5,341 nucleotides of DNA from an uncultured Gammaproteobacteria bacterium (GTDB taxonomy: Bacteria > Pseudomonadota > Gammaproteobacteria > Halothiobacillales > Halothiobacillaceae). Shown here one piece after another: positions 4,428 to 5,341 of this stretch (position 1 is its first letter; every line of letters starts with the position of its first letter). The stretch covers positions 1 to 5,341 of the forward strand of contig CALKWL010000329.1 of the NCBI GenBank assembly GCA_938004235.1, read 5' to 3'. A program made the position numbers and the translations under genes. Under the pieces are notes generated by a model. The model ran no database searches and was not told the DNA's origin. It was given only the letters and a program-made list of their open reading frames with translations.

Positions 4428-5341
4428 TTACAGCCGATCGTCAGATGCCTCCCGCGGCAGGATGGATTTGACATCAAACAGAATGCCGTCGGTCGCGCAG
4501 AGCTCGCGTAATCCTGCTGAGGCGAGCGCCTTGAATGGTTCGTGCGCCACAGCCACGATCACAGCTGCGTAGCGTTCGGTGGGCAGGGTGGTTTCCAGCG
4601 TTTCGCCGTATTCGTGCATGACCTCATCGGCGTTGGCGACCGGGTCGTGAATGGTGATTTCTAGCCCGTATTCGCGCAGTTCGCGAACGATGTCGATGAC
4701 CCGCGTATTGCGTATGTCCGGGCAGTTTTCCTTGAAGGTAAAGCCAAGGATCAGCGCGCGTGCGTCCTTGAGCTGGAAGCCGCGTTGACCGAGTAACTTG
4801 ATGACGCGCTGCGCCACATGCGCACCCATGCCGTCGTTGATGCGCCGTCCGGCGAGGATCATTTCCGGGTGATAGCCGATTTCCTGAGCCTTGTAGGTCA
4901 GGTAATACGGATCGACGCCAATGCAGTGGCCGCCGACAAGGCCGGGGCGGAAGGGTAGGAAATTCCACTTGCTGCCCGCAGCGGCCAGCACTTCGCTGGA
5001 ATCCAGCCCCAGGCGATGGAACAGAATGGCCAGCTCGTTGACCAAGGCGATGTTCACGTCGCGCTGGGTGTTTTCAATCACCTTGGCGGCCTCAGCCACG
5101 CGAATGGAGCTGGCCTGGTGTGTGCCCGCGTGGATGATTTGGCGGTAGAGGTCATCGACAAAGCGCGCGGCTTCGGGAGATGAGCCGGAAGTGACCTTGA
5201 TAACATCCGGCAGGCGGCGCTGCTTGTCGCCGGGGTTGATGCGTTCCGGACTGTAGCCTAGGGCGAAGTCCTCATGTAGACGCAGGCCGGAGATGCGTTC
5301 CAGAATGGGCAGGCAGAATTCGTCGGTGCAGCCGGGATAGA
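4428..5341 (-). CDS. tviB: UDP-N-acetylhexosamine 6-dehydrogenase, TviB/WbpA/WbpO type (N-terminus missing)
   Basis: 303 complete codons are visible (5339-4431, stop TAA at 4430-4428). The frame is open to the window edge, so about 120 N-terminal residues of a roughly 425-residue enzyme, including the Rossmann GxGxxG, lie outside. Visible in order: YPGCTDEFC at the edge, GYSPERINPGD (visible residues 28-38), the core AEAAKVIENTQRDVNIAL (82-99) with the conserved Lys, and PFRPGLVGGHCIGVDPYY with the catalytic cysteine at 4925-4923. The C-terminal substrate-binding domain begins near LILGFTFKENCPDIRNTR. Family reaction: two-step NAD-dependent oxidation of C6 of UDP-GlcNAc or UDP-GalNAc to the uronic acid, for O-antigen or capsule. 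Wording such as VIENTQRD and KWNFLPFRPGLVGGHCIGVD separates this branch from UDP-glucose dehydrogenase. GlcNAc versus GalNAc specificity cannot be decided, so the symbol is provisional. A GTG at 5099 is internal, not the start. Upstream polysaccharide genes are expected beyond the right edge. Confidence 0.92.
   Translation of the reverse strand, partial: YPGCTDEFCLPILERISGLRLHEDFALGYSPERINPGDKQRRLPDVIKVTSGSSPEAARFVDDLYRQIIHAGTHQASSIRVAEAAKVIENTQRDVNIALVNELAILFHRLGLDSSEVLAAAGSKWNFLPFRPGLVGGHCIGVDPYYLTYKAQEIGYHPEMILAGRRINDGMGAHVAQRVIKLLGQRGFQLKDARALILGFTFKENCPDIRNTRVIDIVRELREYGLEITIHDPVANADEVMHEYGETLETTLPTERYAAVIVAVAHEPFKALASAGLRELCATDGILFDVKSILPREASDDRL

Noticed and set aside
5097..5099. GTG at 5099 as start of a 223-residue dehydrogenase
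   Set aside because: The frame continues upstream to the window edge with conserved family sequence (YPGCTDEFC, GYSPERINPGD), so this is an internal valine codon.

Overview
The window reads as a chromosomal contig end from a proteobacterium, most likely beta or gamma. The reasons are the set of homologues (a CnoX/YbbN-like thioredoxin, an LpxH-like phosphoesterase implying lipid A, a DEAD-box helicase with SrmB-like motif wording), Shine-Dalgarno sites, sigma70-type promoter boxes, and a tRNA-Glu that closely matches the enterobacterial one. The species cannot be fixed from this sequence. The first 45 bases are not genomic: they are an Illumina P7-side library adapter with an apparent 8-base index, so genomic sequence starts at 46.

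Layout. 46-621 (minus) is the N-terminal 192 residues of a thioredoxin-TPR chaperedoxin (CnoX/YbbN family) with an intact CxxC, cut by the adapter junction. 622-1117 has no protein gene. It holds a probable cnoX promoter, a strong sigma70 promoter with a GC-rich discriminator, a complete tRNA-Glu(UUC) at 798-873, and a structured leader with a two-tier hairpin at 996-1034. 1118-2629 (plus) is a complete DEAD-box RNA helicase with an RGG/Tyr-rich tail, followed by a textbook intrinsic terminator at 2670-2702. 2854-3672 (plus) is an LpxH-like metallophosphoesterase. 3734-4309 (plus), 61 bases further on, is a Uma2/DUF820 nuclease-fold protein. 4428-5341 (minus) is the C-terminal 303 residues of a nucleotide-sugar 6-dehydrogenase of the TviB/WbpA/WbpO type. 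It converges on the Uma2 gene and runs off the right edge.

How the genes relate. This looks like ordinary chromosome carrying independent transcription units, not one system. The helicase unit (RNA remodelling) is bounded by its own terminator. The phosphoesterase (probably envelope lipid metabolism) and Uma2 may share a transcript, although a weak extended -10 candidate lies between them. The dehydrogenase probably belongs to a surface-polysaccharide locus beyond the right edge. I found no CRISPR array, insertion sequence, prophage or convincing undescribed multi-gene system. The points most worth checking are the adapter at the contig end, the helicase leader hairpin, and the Uma2 gene.
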